The notes: generated by a model from the sequence alone, not told the origin. Positions 32,261 through 41,668 are shown, numbered from the stretch's first letter. The stretch is 44,302 nucleotides of DNA from Phycisphaerales bacterium (GCA_028823105.1 JAPKCC010000013.1:1-44302), one strand, 5' to 3'. Translations and numbers: made by a program.

Positions 32261-34459
32261 ATGACCCGAGTCCCGTCACCAAGCAAGAATCTCGTTACGA
32301 CCCCAACCGTCCTCCAGATGGAAGCTGTCGAGTGCGGTGCCGCGTCGCTTGCGATGATCCTTGCCTACTACAAGCGGTTCATACCGCTTGAGAAACTTCG
32401 GGTCGATTGCGGCGTCTCGCGGGACGGATCCAAGGCGAACCGGATCAACATCGCCGCCAAGATGCACGGGCTCGAAGCCAAAGGCATGCGGCGGAGCATC
32501 GACGAACTTCGTACCCAGTCCCTTCGACCGTCGATCCTCTTCTGGGGATTCGGACACTTCGTCGTCTTTGAGGGGATGAAGGGCAACAAGTTCCGCATCA
32601 ACGATCCGGGCGGCGGTCGAAAACTCGTCTCCGCAGAAGATTTCAGCAAGAGCTTTACCGGCATCGTGCTTGAATTCAAACCCGGCAAGGACTTCCAGCC
32701 CGAGGGGGAACCGACGTCGCTGTTCTCCGGATTCCTCGCATGGACGAAAGGTAATCGGTCTGGAATCCTCTTTCCGATGCTCTGCGGCGCGGTCCTTGCG
32801 ATTCCCGGCCTGCTCATCCCAGGCCTCACGAGCGTGTTCATCAATGACGTGGTGATCGGCTCCGAGCCTCTCTGGGCAGGTTCGATCCTGCTCGCGATGG
32901 GAATCGCCGTTCTGTTGATGGCCATACTCACCTGGCTTCAGCAGGTCACGCTCGCACGGGTCCAGATACGGATGTTCCTGCAACATTCCCTTGAAATGTG
33001 CGAGCACATCGTTCGACTGCCGATGCTTTTCTTCCAGCAGAGATTCCCCGGGGACCTGGTTTCCCGATTCGTGTCCAACCAGACCATCGCCCAGAATCTC
33101 GCTGGCGGCATCTCCAACGGGATCGTCCAGATCACCACGGCGAGCGTCTACGCGATGGCGATGCTCGCCTATGACTGGAAGATCGGCGTACTCTCGATCG
33201 TTGCCACGACCGTTCTCATCGCCGCGGTGAGATACACCAATCGCAAGGTCATCGACAGCAATAACTCGCTCCAGCAGGAGATCGGACACCAGTACGGCGC
33301 CCTCATGATGATGCTCCGGGATATCCCCGAGATCAAGGCGACGAGTCGGGAAAACGATGTCTTCTCCAACTGGTCGGGCTACCAAGCCAAGAGCTCCAAT
33401 GCACAGCAACACCTCGGTCTGATCACCGCCTGGCTGGACGCCTGCCCCACGTTGATCAACGGCATCCTCCTCAACGTGATCATTCTCACCTACGGCTCTT
33501 TGCAGGTGATTAATGGCGAGCTGACGCTGGGTGGTCTCATCGCAATGCAAATGCTTGGTGGGCTCCTGATCGTTCCGGTCCAGCAGATCGTTCTGCTCGC
33601 AAGAATGCTCCAGACCACGCGGGCCGACCTGGCTCGTGTCGCTGACGTCCTCCACTATCCAGAGGACCCGACCCTCCAGATGGGTGTCGGGGTGAAACCT
33701 GAAGGGACCTCGGAGGAATCGATCCTTCCCGAACGACTGGCAGGCCGGGTGGAATTCCGATCAGTTCAGTTCGGCTACGACCGGACCGCCCCGGCGCTTC
33801 TCGACGATATCTCCTTCGAGGTGGATTCCGGAGCTCGAATCGCGGTGGTCGGCGGAACCGGGTCGGGGAAGTCAATCCTCGCGAACCTGCTCCTAGGACT
33901 GAACCTCCCCTGGTCGGGAGAGATTCTCTTGGACGGGACGCCACTCGCCGAAGTGCCTGCGGCGCAGCGTGTCAACTCTATCTCCGGCGTCAATCAGGAC
34001 GTGACGATCTTCCGAGGGTCGATCCGCGACAACGTGACCATGTGGGACTCAACAATTTCCGACGACCTGGTGATCCGCGCCATCCACGACGCGTCATGCA
34101 GCGAACTCCTCGAACGGCCCGGAGCGCTCGATGCAACCCTGCAGGAAGGCGGCCGAAATCTCAGCGGCGGCCAGAAACAACGACTTGAGATCGCACGATG
34201 CCTCGCCCGTAACCCGACCATCTTGGTGCTTGACGGTGCGACTTCCGCACTCGATTCAAAGACCGAATCGCACATCGAAGAACGGCTTCGCGCCCGTGGA
34301 TGCACCTCGCTGATTGTCTCCAATCGCGTGAACTCGATTCGAGACGCCGACGAGATATTGGTCCTCGGCGACGGCGGCATTGCCGAACGAGGTACTCACG
34401 AGGAACTCCTCGCACTTGGCGGCACGTACCACCGACTGGTCGGAGGGGCTGACGCATGA
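32261..34459 (+). CDS. NHLM-type C39 peptidase/ABC transporter with degenerate ATPase
   Basis: A 732-residue inner-membrane transporter. Residues 1-145 are a C39 peptidase with the full triad: oxyanion Q19, nucleophile C25 (MEAVECGAASL), H99 and D115; the SRDGSKANR segment is typical of the NHLM family. Six membrane helices lie between about 165 and 440. The nucleotide-binding domain has intact Walker A (GGTGSGKS) and signature LSGGQ. However, Walker B reads LVLDGATSALD, so the catalytic glutamate is Gly (659), and the H-loop reads VSNRVNSI with Asn (688) for His. It should cleave a leader after Gly-Gly and export the cargo, but its own ATP site looks catalytically weak. Its ATGA stop overlaps the partner transporter start. 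Confidence 0.92.
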   Translation: MTRVPSPSKNLVTTPTVLQMEAVECGAASLAMILAYYKRFIPLEKLRVDCGVSRDGSKANRINIAAKMHGLEAKGMRRSIDELRTQSLRPSILFWGFGHFVVFEGMKGNKFRINDPGGGRKLVSAEDFSKSFTGIVLEFKPGKDFQPEGEPTSLFSGFLAWTKGNRSGILFPMLCGAVLAIPGLLIPGLTSVFINDVVIGSEPLWAGSILLAMGIAVLLMAILTWLQQVTLARVQIRMFLQHSLEMCEHIVRLPMLFFQQRFPGDLVSRFVSNQTIAQNLAGGISNGIVQITTASVYAMAMLAYDWKIGVLSIVATTVLIAAVRYTNRKVIDSNNSLQQEIGHQYGALMMMLRDIPEIKATSRENDVFSNWSGYQAKSSNAQQHLGLITAWLDACPTLINGILLNVIILTYGSLQVINGELTLGGLIAMQMLGGLLIVPVQQIVLLARMLQTTRADLARVADVLHYPEDPTLQMGVGVKPEGTSEESILPERLAGRVEFRSVQFGYDRTAPALLDDISFEVDSGARIAVVGGTGSGKSILANLLLGLNLPWSGEILLDGTPLAEVPAAQRVNSISGVNQDVTIFRGSIRDNVTMWDSTISDDLVIRAIHDASCSELLERPGALDATLQEGGRNLSGGQKQRLEIARCLARNPTILVLDGATSALDSKTESHIEERLRARGCTSLIVSNRVNSIRDADEILVLGDGGIAERGTHEELLALGGTYHRLVGGADA

Positions 34460-37323
34460 ACACGCCCGACCATTCATCCTCCGACTCCGCGAGCCTCGGT
34501 GCCGCACTCGAGATCTCGGCGTCCGCCCACGAATTTCCGAAGAGCGTCCGAACCATCACCGTCCAGTCCGGCACCTTGTACGTGTTCGCACGCCGCCGGC
34601 GAGAGACGGGTTACTCGGCGCAATCCCGCATTCTCGAACTGCCCGCTGATTCCATTCTGGTACTCCCCGATTCTTCGGATTCCTCGATTCAATTCCGGAT
34701 CGCCGGGTCGAGTTCGACACGGGCTCGCGGGCTTGGCCAGGATGCCACGGAAGCACTCCTGGCATCGAGCGACGGCGCCTCGTGCATCAACACCCTGTGC
34801 GACGCGATCACCAATCAGACCTCGGAGACGGTCGCCCCTGAGGGAGCACCAACGGTCGCGACGATCGGCGTCGAGTTGGAACTTGATCCGGGCCGTTCAT
34901 TGGTGGCCACATCCCCTGATCAACCGGTGACCTGGCTCTTCGAAGCAGAGGGCGGTGGCCTGATCGCCACGCCGGCAACCTCCTGTGGTCCCATCACCGT
35001 CGACGGTCCACGTCGACTGATGCCATTCGACACCTCCGGCGCCGTCGAACGGATGAGTCCGGCGGTCATGGCCGAAACGTTGTCGACCCTTTTTCTCGAG
35101 TTCACTGACCAACGCCTGCAGCTTGAGGACCTCACCTTTGGCCAGCGGGTCCGCGCGAGCGAGCGTGCCGACGTGGCGAGAGTGGACTCGACCGCGAATG
35201 CGGTCGCGGCGGGAATTTCCCTCGGACGCCCGACGCCTCTCGCGGCCAACGCCAGTTCTGGGTTCGATGCCGCATGCCGCCGCGTCGTCTTGGAACTGGG
35301 CGTCACGATCAAGAACAAGATCGTCTATCAGCAGAACACGGCACGGTCACCGATCGAACAGTTCGCCCGGGCGGCCAGAGTCCAGATACGAGAAGTAACG
35401 CTTGAGACCGGATGGTGGAACAGCGAATGCGGCCATCTGCTCGGTTGGGTCGACGAGAATCGAACCCCGGTTGCGTTGATCCGCCAACGCCGCGGATATC
35501 TGGCTCATGTGCATCATGAGACCAACCAGGTCGAGAAGATACCGGTCGATGCCGCATTCGCGGCGAGACTTTCGGCCCGATGCGTCACCTTCTATCCGTC
35601 ACTTCCGGCGCGGGCCATCACGATTCGAGATCTCCTCAAGCTCGCATTCCGAGGAAGCCGAACCGACCTGCTCAAAACCCTCGCCGCGACCATTTCCATC
35701 TCGCTCCTGAACCTCGTGACCCCCCTGGTGATCGCCCTGATCACCAGCACAGTGGTTCCACTCGCCGACGTCGATCTGGCCTACGCCCTCGGGCTCGGCC
35801 TCTTGCTCGCCGCATTCTCCACCGCGCTCATCGGCGTGGTCTCCGGATTGGCGTTCCTTCGCGTCGAGTCTCGATCGAGCTACTTTCTGCTGGCCGCGTT
35901 CGTCGATCGAACCCTGCAACTCCCCTCAACCTTTTTCCGCGAAACCAGTTCCGGCGACCTGTCCCAACGAGTGATGGCGATCGAGCAAATCCGAAGCAAG
36001 CTCACGCAGTCGGTGATCATGAGCCTCACCAGCTTCGTGTCAGGATTTTCGTTCGTCGCACTCATGTTCACGTATGACAGCACCCTCGCGCTGTACGCGA
36101 GCGGGCTGGTGGTTGGGCTGATCGTCGGCTTAGTCACGATCGGAGTCCTACTCGCACGACGCGAGTACATCGAGTCGGTCAGCAAGGGCGAGCTTGACGG
36201 CACCGCCCTTGATCTGATCACCGGCGTGCGACAAGTGAGACTGCAGGGATCATCCGCCAGGATGATCGCCATGCTGCTCGAGCGGCTCGGCGACGTCGCT
36301 CGGCAGGCGTACATCACGCAGATCCTCAGCGCCATTCTCACCCTGTTCACCCGCGTCTACCCCCTTGCCGCGACGCTGACGATCTTCGGGATCTTCGCGT
36401 ATGGAATCCAGCAGGGCGACAAGACCATCTCCAACGCAGATTTCCTTGGGTTTAACGCCGCACTCGGAGGATTCTTCGCCAGCACCACCCTCATCGGCAT
36501 GACCTTCAATTCGTTGGTCTCGATCATCCCGATGTACCAACGTCTCCGGCCTCTGATGGATGCGGTACCGGAAATCGCGGAGAACATGCCCTCGCCAGGT
36601 CGGCTCGACGGGCGAATCGAACTCCGCAACATCACGTTCCGATATGACGAGGCTCTTCCCCTCGTCCTCGATGGAGTCGACATGTACGCCGACCCGGGCG
36701 AATGCATCGCCATCGTCGGCCAGACGGGCTGCGGTAAGTCGACGCTGATGAAAATCATCCTCGGCCTGGAAAAGGCCGAAGCAGGATCAGTCTTCTTCGA
36801 TGGCGTCGAACTCGAAAGCGTCGACGCCGCTCAGGTCCGCTCCCAACTCGGCGTGGTGATGCAGTCGAACACCCTCACCGGAGGCAACGTCAGGAGCACG
36901 ATCCTCGGCCTCGGGACCGAGAAGTCGATGGACGTCGCCTGGGATGCCGCTCGTCTCGTGCAGATGGAGCAGGAAATCGACGACATGCCGATGGGCATGC
37001 TCACGATGGTCTCGGCGGGCTCTTTCTCTGGCGGCCAAGCCCAACGCCTGCTCATCGCCCGGGCACTCGTCGGTAATCCTCGAATCCTGCTGCTGGATGA
37101 GGCCACCAGCGCGCTCGATGACCACTCGCAAGCCGCCGTCACCGCAAGCATCATGCAACTGGGCGCCACCCGGGTCATCATTGCTCATCGTCTCAGCACC
37201 ATTCTGGAGGCTGATCGGATCTACGTTCTCGACAAGGGGAGCGTCGTTCAGACCGGAACCTTCGAGGAATTGAGCTCGGTTCCGGGCCTGTTCCGCGAGT
37301 TGGTGGAGAATCAGAGACTGTGA
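34456..37323 (+). CDS. NHLM-type partner ABC transporter
   Basis: A 955-residue ABC exporter half, as long as NHLM partner transporters usually are. The first 400 residues are a cytosolic region of unknown role with no C39 triad, starting with a cupin- or cyclic-nucleotide-binding-like beta fold. Membrane helices follow at about 410-690. The nucleotide-binding domain is intact: Walker A GQTGCGKS (755-762), signature FSGGQ (857-861), Walker B glutamate E882 in LLLDEATSALD, and H911 in IAHRLSTI. It pairs with the preceding transporter, which has a degenerate site, so the dimer should have one catalytic ATP site. The start and stop overlap both neighbours (ATGA and GTGA), giving strict co-translation. 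Confidence 0.93.
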   Translation: MNTPDHSSSDSASLGAALEISASAHEFPKSVRTITVQSGTLYVFARRRRETGYSAQSRILELPADSILVLPDSSDSSIQFRIAGSSSTRARGLGQDATEALLASSDGASCINTLCDAITNQTSETVAPEGAPTVATIGVELELDPGRSLVATSPDQPVTWLFEAEGGGLIATPATSCGPITVDGPRRLMPFDTSGAVERMSPAVMAETLSTLFLEFTDQRLQLEDLTFGQRVRASERADVARVDSTANAVAAGISLGRPTPLAANASSGFDAACRRVVLELGVTIKNKIVYQQNTARSPIEQFARAARVQIREVTLETGWWNSECGHLLGWVDENRTPVALIRQRRGYLAHVHHETNQVEKIPVDAAFAARLSARCVTFYPSLPARAITIRDLLKLAFRGSRTDLLKTLAATISISLLNLVTPLVIALITSTVVPLADVDLAYALGLGLLLAAFSTALIGVVSGLAFLRVESRSSYFLLAAFVDRTLQLPSTFFRETSSGDLSQRVMAIEQIRSKLTQSVIMSLTSFVSGFSFVALMFTYDSTLALYASGLVVGLIVGLVTIGVLLARREYIESVSKGELDGTALDLITGVRQVRLQGSSARMIAMLLERLGDVARQAYITQILSAILTLFTRVYPLAATLTIFGIFAYGIQQGDKTISNADFLGFNAALGGFFASTTLIGMTFNSLVSIIPMYQRLRPLMDAVPEIAENMPSPGRLDGRIELRNITFRYDEALPLVLDGVDMYADPGECIAIVGQTGCGKSTLMKIILGLEKAEAGSVFFDGVELESVDAAQVRSQLGVVMQSNTLTGGNVRSTILGLGTEKSMDVAWDAARLVQMEQEIDDMPMGMLTMVSAGSFSGGQAQRLLIARALVGNPRILLLDEATSALDDHSQAAVTASIMQLGATRVIIAHRLSTILEADRIYVLDKGSVVQTGTFEELSSVPGLFRELVENQRL

Positions 37324-39194
37324 TTAACCCGCACCTCGACATCCTCGCTTTCCGACGCAGCCGCGCCGTTTCCTTGGTGATGCTCCTTGGCTTCGTTGGT
37401 TGCGCCTCCCCGCTCGACACCGATCATGAGGACATCCGCACGATCAAGGAACAACTTGGAGAGATCCGTGTTCTTGGTGAAAGCAAAGGTCTGACCGAAG
37501 GCAAGAGCCTCGATTCGATCCTCAATCCAGACACGGAGGACGATCGCAAGAAGCAGGACCAGCTTCAAATCGAGGAACGGCTCAACCGGATCGCAGATTT
37601 GGTCAAGCCTGGAAAGACGATCGACCTCACGCTTCAGGAAACCCGACGTCGGACTCTGGAGCACAACCTCTCCATTCAGGCCGTCCTTCTCGACCCCAAG
37701 ATCGCGAAGCAGGCCGTGCGACTGCAACAGGCCAAGTTCGAGAACACGTTCAATCTCAGCGTCACCCAGTCCCGCACGGTGTCTCCGGGCTACAACAGCG
37801 TCGCGAGAAGAAATATCGACGTCGAATCCGACACTTTTGTCGCGGTGCCGTCGGTCAGCGTCCCGCTCCGAAGCGGCGGAGATCTGACGATCGACTGGAC
37901 TTCCGAGTCGTACCTGAATTCTTCAGGTGGAACGGATTCCGGACTCGCGATCATTCAGCCGGGCGTCTCGATCACCCAGCCGATCCTTCGCGATGCCGGG
38001 TATGACTACAACGAGTCATCCATCGTGATCGCGCAGGCTGCCGAAGCCGAAGCTGAAGCCGCGACCCAATTCTCGATACTCAGCACGCTGCTCGCCGCGG
38101 AGACCGCGTACTGGAACGTGTACCTCGCCACCGAAACACTCGCCGTCCAGAAGGACATCTACACCTACACCAAGAAAACCCTCGACGATACCCGGCTACA
38201 GGTCAATGCCGGTTTCGGATCGATTTCGTCGGTTTACAACTTCGAAGTCACGCTCTCCAGCACGGTCTCCAACCTGATCTCCGCGGAAGACAATCTGGCG
38301 ACCGCCATTCGAAACCTGAAATCGATGATGCAGATTCCGGAACTCTCGCTCGATGGGTCGGTCATCATCACGCCATCGACCAAGCCGATTCTTCGAACAT
38401 ACGACTTCAATACCACGCTCCTGGTGGATGCTGCGGTCCGAAATCGCGCCGACCTGCTCGAACTCGAAGCGGAACAGATCGCCGCAACCATCGAAGTCCT
38501 CGCGGCCAAGAACCAACTCCTCCCTGAGTTGGACTTCATGGCGAGCTACACCCTCAATGGCTTTGACTCCAACGGCCGGTCACTGACCACCGCCCGGCAG
38601 GACCTTTTTGACGGCCTACGAACCGCCAACGAGCCAGGCTTCTCGATCGGCGTGATGGCATCCGTGCCGCTCGGAAATGAAGCGGCAAACGCGAACTATC
38701 AATCTGCTCTGTTCTCCCGACTCCAGACGATCGCCAACACCCGCCAGCAGGAGGTCACCGTCGCGACCGAGGTCCTGAACGCGATCGACAGCCTCGAATT
38801 CGGCTGGGAGCAGATCCTCATCGCCCGATACGAGGTCGCGGCCGCAAACCGAAATCTGGAAGCCATGAGGACCTTGTTTCAGATGGGCGAGCGAAACAGT
38901 AACGATCTTGCCAATGCCATTAATCTGCTCTCCCGGGCTCGGATCAATAGCGCCACGCAGGATTCGGACTACCAGATCGCCCTCGCGAACCTTGCCGCCG
39001 CGACCGGCTGCCTGCTCGGCCACGCGGGCGTGGAATGGAGGGATGCGAGTCATCTTGAACTTCTCGAAGCCCCTCAGACGCTCTCGCCACCGATTCCCTT
39101 CGACGTCGCGGACGGAATACCGCCGGCATCCAGCTCGAAGGAAGAGGCTCCTTCGGCCACCGTCGCACCCGTGCCCGTGACCAACGATGAGTGA
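37320..39194 (+). CDS. TolC-like outer-membrane efflux lipoprotein
   Basis: A 624-residue outer-membrane factor. The N-terminus has a lipobox (LGFVGC), then a 70-residue acidic/helical region unlike classic TolC. Residues 100-590 carry the two-fold OEP repeat: long helices such as QETRRRTLEHNLSIQAV and beta-strand pairs before and after PLRSGGDLTIDW and SVPLGNEAANA. The C-terminal tail is low-complexity. It would form the channel through which the exported peptide leaves. The GTG start forms GTGA with the transporter stop. It overlaps the next gene by 8 bases. Confidence 0.9.
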   Translation: MINPHLDILAFRRSRAVSLVMLLGFVGCASPLDTDHEDIRTIKEQLGEIRVLGESKGLTEGKSLDSILNPDTEDDRKKQDQLQIEERLNRIADLVKPGKTIDLTLQETRRRTLEHNLSIQAVLLDPKIAKQAVRLQQAKFENTFNLSVTQSRTVSPGYNSVARRNIDVESDTFVAVPSVSVPLRSGGDLTIDWTSESYLNSSGGTDSGLAIIQPGVSITQPILRDAGYDYNESSIVIAQAAEAEAEAATQFSILSTLLAAETAYWNVYLATETLAVQKDIYTYTKKTLDDTRLQVNAGFGSISSVYNFEVTLSSTVSNLISAEDNLATAIRNLKSMMQIPELSLDGSVIITPSTKPILRTYDFNTTLLVDAAVRNRADLLELEAEQIAATIEVLAAKNQLLPELDFMASYTLNGFDSNGRSLTTARQDLFDGLRTANEPGFSIGVMASVPLGNEAANANYQSALFSRLQTIANTRQQEVTVATEVLNAIDSLEFGWEQILIARYEVAAANRNLEAMRTLFQMGERNSNDLANAINLLSRARINSATQDSDYQIALANLAAATGCLLGHAGVEWRDASHLELLEAPQTLSPPIPFDVADGIPPASSSKEEAPSATVAPVPVTNDE

Positions 39195-40263
39195 GCCCGT
39201 CGACCTTTCGGCTTATCTCGCGAACGCCTTCCTCCCCGCAGCCAGCAAGTCGCTTCCGACCCTCCCGCTTGCGGACGAATCACACGTGGCGGGGTGGAGG
39301 TCATGGCGGCCCGACGGCCCCATGACCCCAGCGGACCTCGCCGAACGCATGCCACAGGCCGCCTTCGCAATCGAAGCGGGAATGGCGAAGAGCCCTGCCT
39401 ATCGGGCAGCGATTCTGGCGGCTGATGCTTCATCAATCCCTTCGAACCCGGTCCTACCCAATGGGGCACTGGACTTCTCGGTTCAGGCCGACTTCGCCGG
39501 GCATCTCCCGGTCGTCCGCACCCACGATCGCGACCTCTTCGAGTGGATGTTCCGGACCCTCGGCGCTCGCTGCGAGCCCGTTCCGATCTCGCCTCAGGTC
39601 CACGCCTTACTGATCACCGGACTCATCGCGCCCGGTCGAATCACCGCCACCCACGAAGCGTGGGACGCGGGCGAATTCCGCGACGACCCCGCGGTGACCG
39701 GCATCGATCAGTGGAACCAGGCGATGCCGTTGCTCGACAAGGCCGACCCTACGCGGTTTCGAGACCGGTTACTCATCGTGCACGACGACGTCTATGCCGG
39801 TCTGGAGGCGATCGAACTCGATCCCCCGCTCGATCCTACAACGTGGCTTGAGAAGTCGAGGATCATCCGTCATCACCATGAGTTCGCTCACTATGCGACC
39901 AGGCGTCTCTTCCAGAACATGCGGCTGAACCTGCATGACGAGATCATTGCCGACTGCATGGGTTTCCTGGCGGCGTTTGGCCGGTTCGACTCGACGCTCT
40001 TCCTTCGAGCCATGGGTATCGAATCGGATCGAGTGCCGGTGTCGGACGCTCGAGCGTGGACCTACGTACAGGGATTGACGGAACCAGACGTGCTCGAGGC
40101 CTGCCGGCTGACCATTGATGCCGCTCGCAACACCGACGCGTGGATCGAACTCATGCCGGGAATCTCCCCCCCGCAGGTACTCCAGTGCCTAGCGAGGACG
40201 AGCCTTCCCGAAATCGCCGGACCTGATGCCATCGAACTCCTGACCGCCACGCTCGAAAGCTAA
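39187..40263 (+). CDS. HEXXH-containing putative metallopeptidase of the export operon
   Basis: A 358-residue protein with no signal peptide. It contains RHHHEFAHYATRR, giving HEXXH at H231-H235, and 17 residues later NLHDEIIADCMGF, where E252 and D256 could complete a zinc site (gluzincin-like ExxxD). I do not recognise the N-terminal 200 residues. It begins 8 bases before the end of the TolC-like gene, so it belongs to the export operon. Possible roles: leader or cargo processing in the cytosol, or turnover of immature peptide. All are inferred from the motif and position. Confidence 0.72.
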   Translation: MSEPVDLSAYLANAFLPAASKSLPTLPLADESHVAGWRSWRPDGPMTPADLAERMPQAAFAIEAGMAKSPAYRAAILAADASSIPSNPVLPNGALDFSVQADFAGHLPVVRTHDRDLFEWMFRTLGARCEPVPISPQVHALLITGLIAPGRITATHEAWDAGEFRDDPAVTGIDQWNQAMPLLDKADPTRFRDRLLIVHDDVYAGLEAIELDPPLDPTTWLEKSRIIRHHHEFAHYATRRLFQNMRLNLHDEIIADCMGFLAAFGRFDSTLFLRAMGIESDRVPVSDARAWTYVQGLTEPDVLEACRLTIDAARNTDAWIELMPGISPPQVLQCLARTSLPEIAGPDAIELLTATLES

Positions 40264-40339
40264 GCCCGCCGTGGCCCGAGCGGCGGCAAGCGTTCCTGCC
40301 ACACCACACACCAACGTCGGATCAGGTATCAACTCCGCT

Positions 40340-40762
40340 ATGAATCCGCTCGACGACCCCCTCGGACATCTGAAGTCCCTCCCTGACCGAGCCGCTCGTT
40401 ATGAGTGGCTGGATGGCCTCGACCGAATCGATCGCAATCGGGTTCTTAATCGGCTCGCGGAAGAGGACCGACGTCGCTATCGGCAACACACCGATGCCCG
40501 AGTCAAGGCGGGAAAGAAGCTCACGCTTGCCACGGCCGACGCGGCTCGCACCGCTGCCGCGATCGCCGGAAGAGCCACCGAGATCGGCGACATGATCCAG
40601 GCGCTCTACACCGTCATGCCCAAACTCACGGAAAGCCAACGAGCATGGGTCGAACGGATCGATCAAGCCGGCGCCGCGGCACGAGGCAGCTCGCGTTTCT
40701 CACCTCGACAGGCCTCGGTGATCCGCGATCTCTATCGCAAGCGGTTCCAGGGAAAATCGTGA
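40340..40762 (+). CDS. Small charged helical protein of unknown function
   Basis: A 140-residue hypothetical protein, mostly helical, rich in Arg, Ala and Asp, with no signal peptide or transmembrane segment. An Ala-rich middle section (ADAARTAAAIAGRATEIG) is flanked by charged ends. It has no Gly-Gly leader motif and no cysteines, so it does not look like a RiPP precursor. ATG at 40340 is chosen; a GTG at 40271 would extend it by 23 residues. It is the last clear gene after the export operon, 76 bases behind the HEXXH gene. Confidence 0.55.
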   Translation: MNPLDDPLGHLKSLPDRAARYEWLDGLDRIDRNRVLNRLAEEDRRRYRQHTDARVKAGKKLTLATADAARTAAAIAGRATEIGDMIQALYTVMPKLTESQRAWVERIDQAGAAARGSSRFSPRQASVIRDLYRKRFQGKS

Positions 40763-40899
40763 CCCTAGAGCCGCGGCTCTGGAGAGCTGGCCTCGAAATC
40801 CACGTCTGGTTTCCGTCCGACCAGACCAGCCGTTATCGTGTCATCGCATCGCCGGCGGTACCGGCCAGTTCCTCGGTTGATCCGGCGAAGCCGTCGTGA
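40759..40899 (+). CDS. Possible 46-residue small ORF (doubtful)
   Basis: A GTG start overlapping the preceding stop (GTGA) opens 46 codons with Trp, Arg and aromatic residues near the N-terminus (MTLEPRLWRAGLEIHVW). The overlap style matches several neighbouring genes, but the reading frame is short, lacks a ribosome binding site and a leader motif, and may be chance. The rest of the interval to 41020 holds no other gene I can support. Confidence 0.2.
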   Translation: MTLEPRLWRAGLEIHVWFPSDQTSRYRVIASPAVPASSSVDPAKPS

Positions 40900-41020
40900 C
40901 TCCAGAGAGCGACGACTGGTTCCGCGTCGATCTCTACCTGCTCGAATGAAACCCGCCGTTTCGTCGGATGCTCCGTTTCGATTCTTCTCCCCAAGAATGC
41001 TCTGTAAGAAAGACCCCACC

Positions 41021-41545
41021 ATGCCCATCCACTCCAACACATTCGCCTCGAGATCCTGCTCCACCCTCGTCGCAACTTTCCTCGCCCTGATCACGCTTGC
41101 CGGATGCAATACCACCGGCCAGAACCGCCTGGACGGCCCACCAACGCTCACGGTCTACAACGCGCCGCCACTGATTCTTCAGACCGAAGCCCAAAAACGA
41201 GATGCCGGCGTCAATGCGATCGTCGGATGGCATGCAGACCTTGATGACTCCGAAGGCGAAGACGCGACCACCATCGGCGTCTGCAACGGCACCATACAGG
41301 TCACCCGTCTAGAGAAGGACACCGAGCATCGGATGACTCTGATTGAACTCGACTGGAACGGAAACACCGACTCCATCGTGGTTGGCGGGTCGCACCCGTA
41401 TCCGAAGAAGACCATCGAGACGGACACACCGATCGTCCGAGGCATTCTCGGGGGTACGGGGAAGTACCACGCCACCCGCGGCCAGATGATCAGCACCCGT
41501 CTCCCCAGTGGCTGGTATCGGCACGATATCTGGCTGATCGATTGA
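41021..41545 (+). CDS. Lipoprotein with dirigent/allene-oxide-cyclase-like C-terminus
   Basis: A 174-residue lipoprotein: signal peptide with lipobox LITLAGC, then a beta-rich domain. The C-terminal part GILGGTGKYHATRG matches the GGTGxxxxARG block shared by plant dirigent proteins and allene-oxide-cyclase-like barrels, and is preceded by the paired strands expected in such a barrel. Bacterial members have no known activity; a lipid- or phenol-binding barrel is the likeliest guess. The start at 41021 gives the signal peptide. It sits alone, 123 bases before the propeller-like gene on the same strand. Confidence 0.7.
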   Translation: MPIHSNTFASRSCSTLVATFLALITLAGCNTTGQNRLDGPPTLTVYNAPPLILQTEAQKRDAGVNAIVGWHADLDDSEGEDATTIGVCNGTIQVTRLEKDTEHRMTLIELDWNGNTDSIVVGGSHPYPKKTIETDTPIVRGILGGTGKYHATRGQMISTRLPSGWYRHDIWLID

Positions 41546-41668
41546 TCGCCGGGACACGGTCGTTGCCTTGAGACGATCCAAGGGACGTTCCGAGACGACA
41601 TCGATGCACCGCCCGATCGGAATTTCGCGATACTCCGAACACACCTCACCCTCTCGCGGAGATCTCCC

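Noticed and set aside
32276-33655. 459-codon minus-strand frame opposite the C39 transporter
   Set aside because: It is antisense to a gene with a full peptidase triad and ABC motifs; its composition is that of a shadow frame.
40340-40762. Possible RiPP precursor for the NHLM exporter
   Set aside because: It is 140 residues, charged throughout, with no Nif11 or nitrile-hydratase leader, no Gly-Gly site and no Cys/Ser/Thr-rich core.
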